From Lachnospiraceae bacterium (GTDB taxonomy: Bacteria; Bacillota; Clostridia; Lachnospirales; Lachnospiraceae), in contig JAEEMP010000067.1 in the NCBI GenBank assembly GCA_016283275.1, forward strand, positions 1 through 34,583: a DNA stretch of 34,583 nt. Direction: 5' to 3'. Each line of letters starts with the position of its first letter. Positions within the stretch are counted from its first letter, which is position 1. The position numbers and the translations under genes were made by a program. Shown one piece after another: positions 33,547 to 34,583 of the stretch. Below the pieces are notes generated by a model. The model did no database searches. It was not told where the DNA came from and was given only the letters and a program-made list of their open reading frames with translations.

Positions 33547-34583
33547 ATGAAGAAACTTAGTGTTTTCTTTCTGGCGGTCATCGTTCTTTTTACGGGGATA
33601 AATTTAGCCGACGGGGAGACGGAGAATCTTAACTTAATAAGGGATGATGCCGTTAACGCATGGGGCTTCATACAGAGGGTGCTTTTAAAGAGCGAAGCAT
33701 ACGGAAACGCTTCCTATATGGACGTATATCGTCTTGATAACGGGGTTTCCGTAGCGAAAGATGTCAATGAAAATCTTAACGGCTTATATGAAGGAGTACC
33801 TTCCGGAAAAGCTTTGGCCGATGAGATCGGGGCCGGGTTTTTGTTTGTTGCGGCACCCGAAAAGCAGAGAGAAGAGGATATTCCCGCCGGAATAGTGGAT
33901 TTTTCCGCATCAAAATATGATGCCGCCATTTCATATCTTTCGGACTTAAATGTGTCATTTATCGATATGAAGTCGGTTTTTGAAAGCATGCCCGATGACT
34001 GGTATTCGTATTTTTACAAAAGCGACCATCACTGGAACAACGAAGGGGCTTTTATATGTGCCGGGGAGATCTCAAAATATATCAAAGATTGTGGGTTTAA
34101 TGTATGCAGGGATTTATCGCCGGATGATTTTACGGTTCAAAGATATGATAAGACCCATCTCGGAAGTGCGGGAAGATTTTCGGGAATATACTACGGCGGT
34201 GTTGACGATGTTTCCCTGTATCTTCCTTCCTTTGAGACCGAATTTGAAGTAAGGTATCCTTCGTCGGATACGGTTTATGAGGGTGACTTCGAAAAAAGCA
34301 TGGTGCGATATGAGTTCCTGGACGGATACAGTTTTTCAAGATACGGGCATTATGCATATCTTGGTGAAGACTGTGATCGTGTTGAGATAAAAAACAGGCT
34401 TTTTACCGACGGTGCAAGGGTTGTAATGGTAAAGGATTCATATGCCGTCCCTGTTGCCGGCTTTCTTTCTTTGAACGTGAGCGAACTTGATATGATCGAT
34501 CTAAGGTATATTGATGATTCTTCCGCAAAAAGTTATATTAAAGAGAAGGATCCGGACATCATAATATATCTTTTTGAGCCGGC
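33547..34583 (+). CDS. AlgX/AlgJ/DHHW-like SGNH-fold acyltransferase partner, 5' part
   Basis: An open frame of 345 codons from ATG 33547 that reaches the window end without a stop, so the C-terminus is missing. AAGGTG at 33538-33543 lies just upstream. A short N-terminal hydrophobic helix (VFFLAVIVLFTGINLA) suggests a signal anchor with the rest outside the membrane. The DHHW signature is FYKSDHHWNNEGAF, with Asp160 and His162. A candidate nucleophile, Ser298, lies in VMVKDSYAVP, followed by LDMIDLRYID, as in AlgX/AlgJ. The Asp-His-Ser triad expected of O-acetyl transfer enzymes is thus present. It would take acetyl from the upstream MBOAT protein and place it on a surface glycan, which is not identifiable here. 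Confidence 0.85.
   Translation, partial: MKKLSVFFLAVIVLFTGINLADGETENLNLIRDDAVNAWGFIQRVLLKSEAYGNASYMDVYRLDNGVSVAKDVNENLNGLYEGVPSGKALADEIGAGFLFVAAPEKQREEDIPAGIVDFSASKYDAAISYLSDLNVSFIDMKSVFESMPDDWYSYFYKSDHHWNNEGAFICAGEISKYIKDCGFNVCRDLSPDDFTVQRYDKTHLGSAGRFSGIYYGGVDDVSLYLPSFETEFEVRYPSSDTVYEGDFEKSMVRYEFLDGYSFSRYGHYAYLGEDCDRVEIKNRLFTDGARVVMVKDSYAVPVAGFLSLNVSELDMIDLRYIDDSSAKSYIKEKDPDIIIYLFEP

Noticed and set aside
1-34583. tRNA or rRNA genes, CRISPR arrays, insertion sequences, prophage or defence genes
   Set aside because: I looked in all gaps and on both strands and saw no cloverleaf, spaced repeats, transposase, integrase or nuclease-system motif.

Overview
The window is a chromosomal segment from a low-to-moderate GC Gram-positive bacterium. 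It most likely comes from Clostridia, family Lachnospiraceae (Butyrivibrio/Pseudobutyrivibrio-like); this placement is an inference. It rests on gene order (apt-rel-MBL-hemZ-hisS; priA-def-fmt-rsmB-rlmN-stp-prkC-rsgA), a fused secDF, a PASTA-domain kinase, heavy use of ATA, AGA/AGG and CTT codons, and Shine-Dalgarno sequences of the AGGAG type. All recognised genes are on the + strand. I see no rRNA, tRNA, insertion sequence, prophage gene or CRISPR array, and no intergenic gap reaches 300 bases.

Layout. (1) 1-3217: the 3' end of an MMPL/RND-type membrane transporter overlaps the start region of a secreted LxxG-heptad and tandem-repeat coiled-coil protein; a strong terminator follows. (2) 3219-11455: a sigma-A-like promoter drives apt, the bifunctional (p)ppGpp synthetase/hydrolase rel, a metallo-beta-lactamase-fold hydrolase, hemZ, hisS, a phosphopantetheinyl transferase and a CNNM/HlyC-type CBS membrane protein, with gaps of 1-38 bases. 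(3) 11482-13850: fused secDF, with a promoter that overlaps a terminator-like hairpin upstream and its own terminator downstream. (4) 13896-15668: recJ. (5) 15680-25571: after an intergenic region rich in hairpins and direct repeats comes a tight operon, priA-def-fmt-rsmB-rlmN-stp-prkC-rsgA. It covers replication restart, initiator-Met formylation and deformylation, rRNA methylation, the Ser/Thr phosphatase and PASTA kinase pair, and the ribosome-assembly GTPase. (6) 25583-28411: an acyltransferase-3 membrane protein and a c-di-GMP protein with a degenerate GGDEF and an apparently intact EAL domain, then a terminator. (7) 28440-34583: aspS, followed 3 bases later by a DUF6020-like polytopic membrane protein, an MBOAT (AlgI/DltB-like) O-acyltransferase and an AlgX/AlgJ/DHHW-like SGNH protein that runs off the window end. 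The last three look like a surface-glycan building and acylation cassette.

Most of the window is housekeeping, and I do not claim a new defence or mobile system. The least ordinary items are: the aspS-coupled glycan acylation cassette, with a perfect 11-bp hairpin just inside its first gene; the tandem 12- and 17-residue repeats in the MMPL partner protein; a HisRS of the eukaryote/alphaproteobacteria-like type with a shortened anticodon-binding domain; the secDF promoter sitting on a terminator; and a priA start that looks leaderless, preceded by an 11-bp-phased direct repeat.
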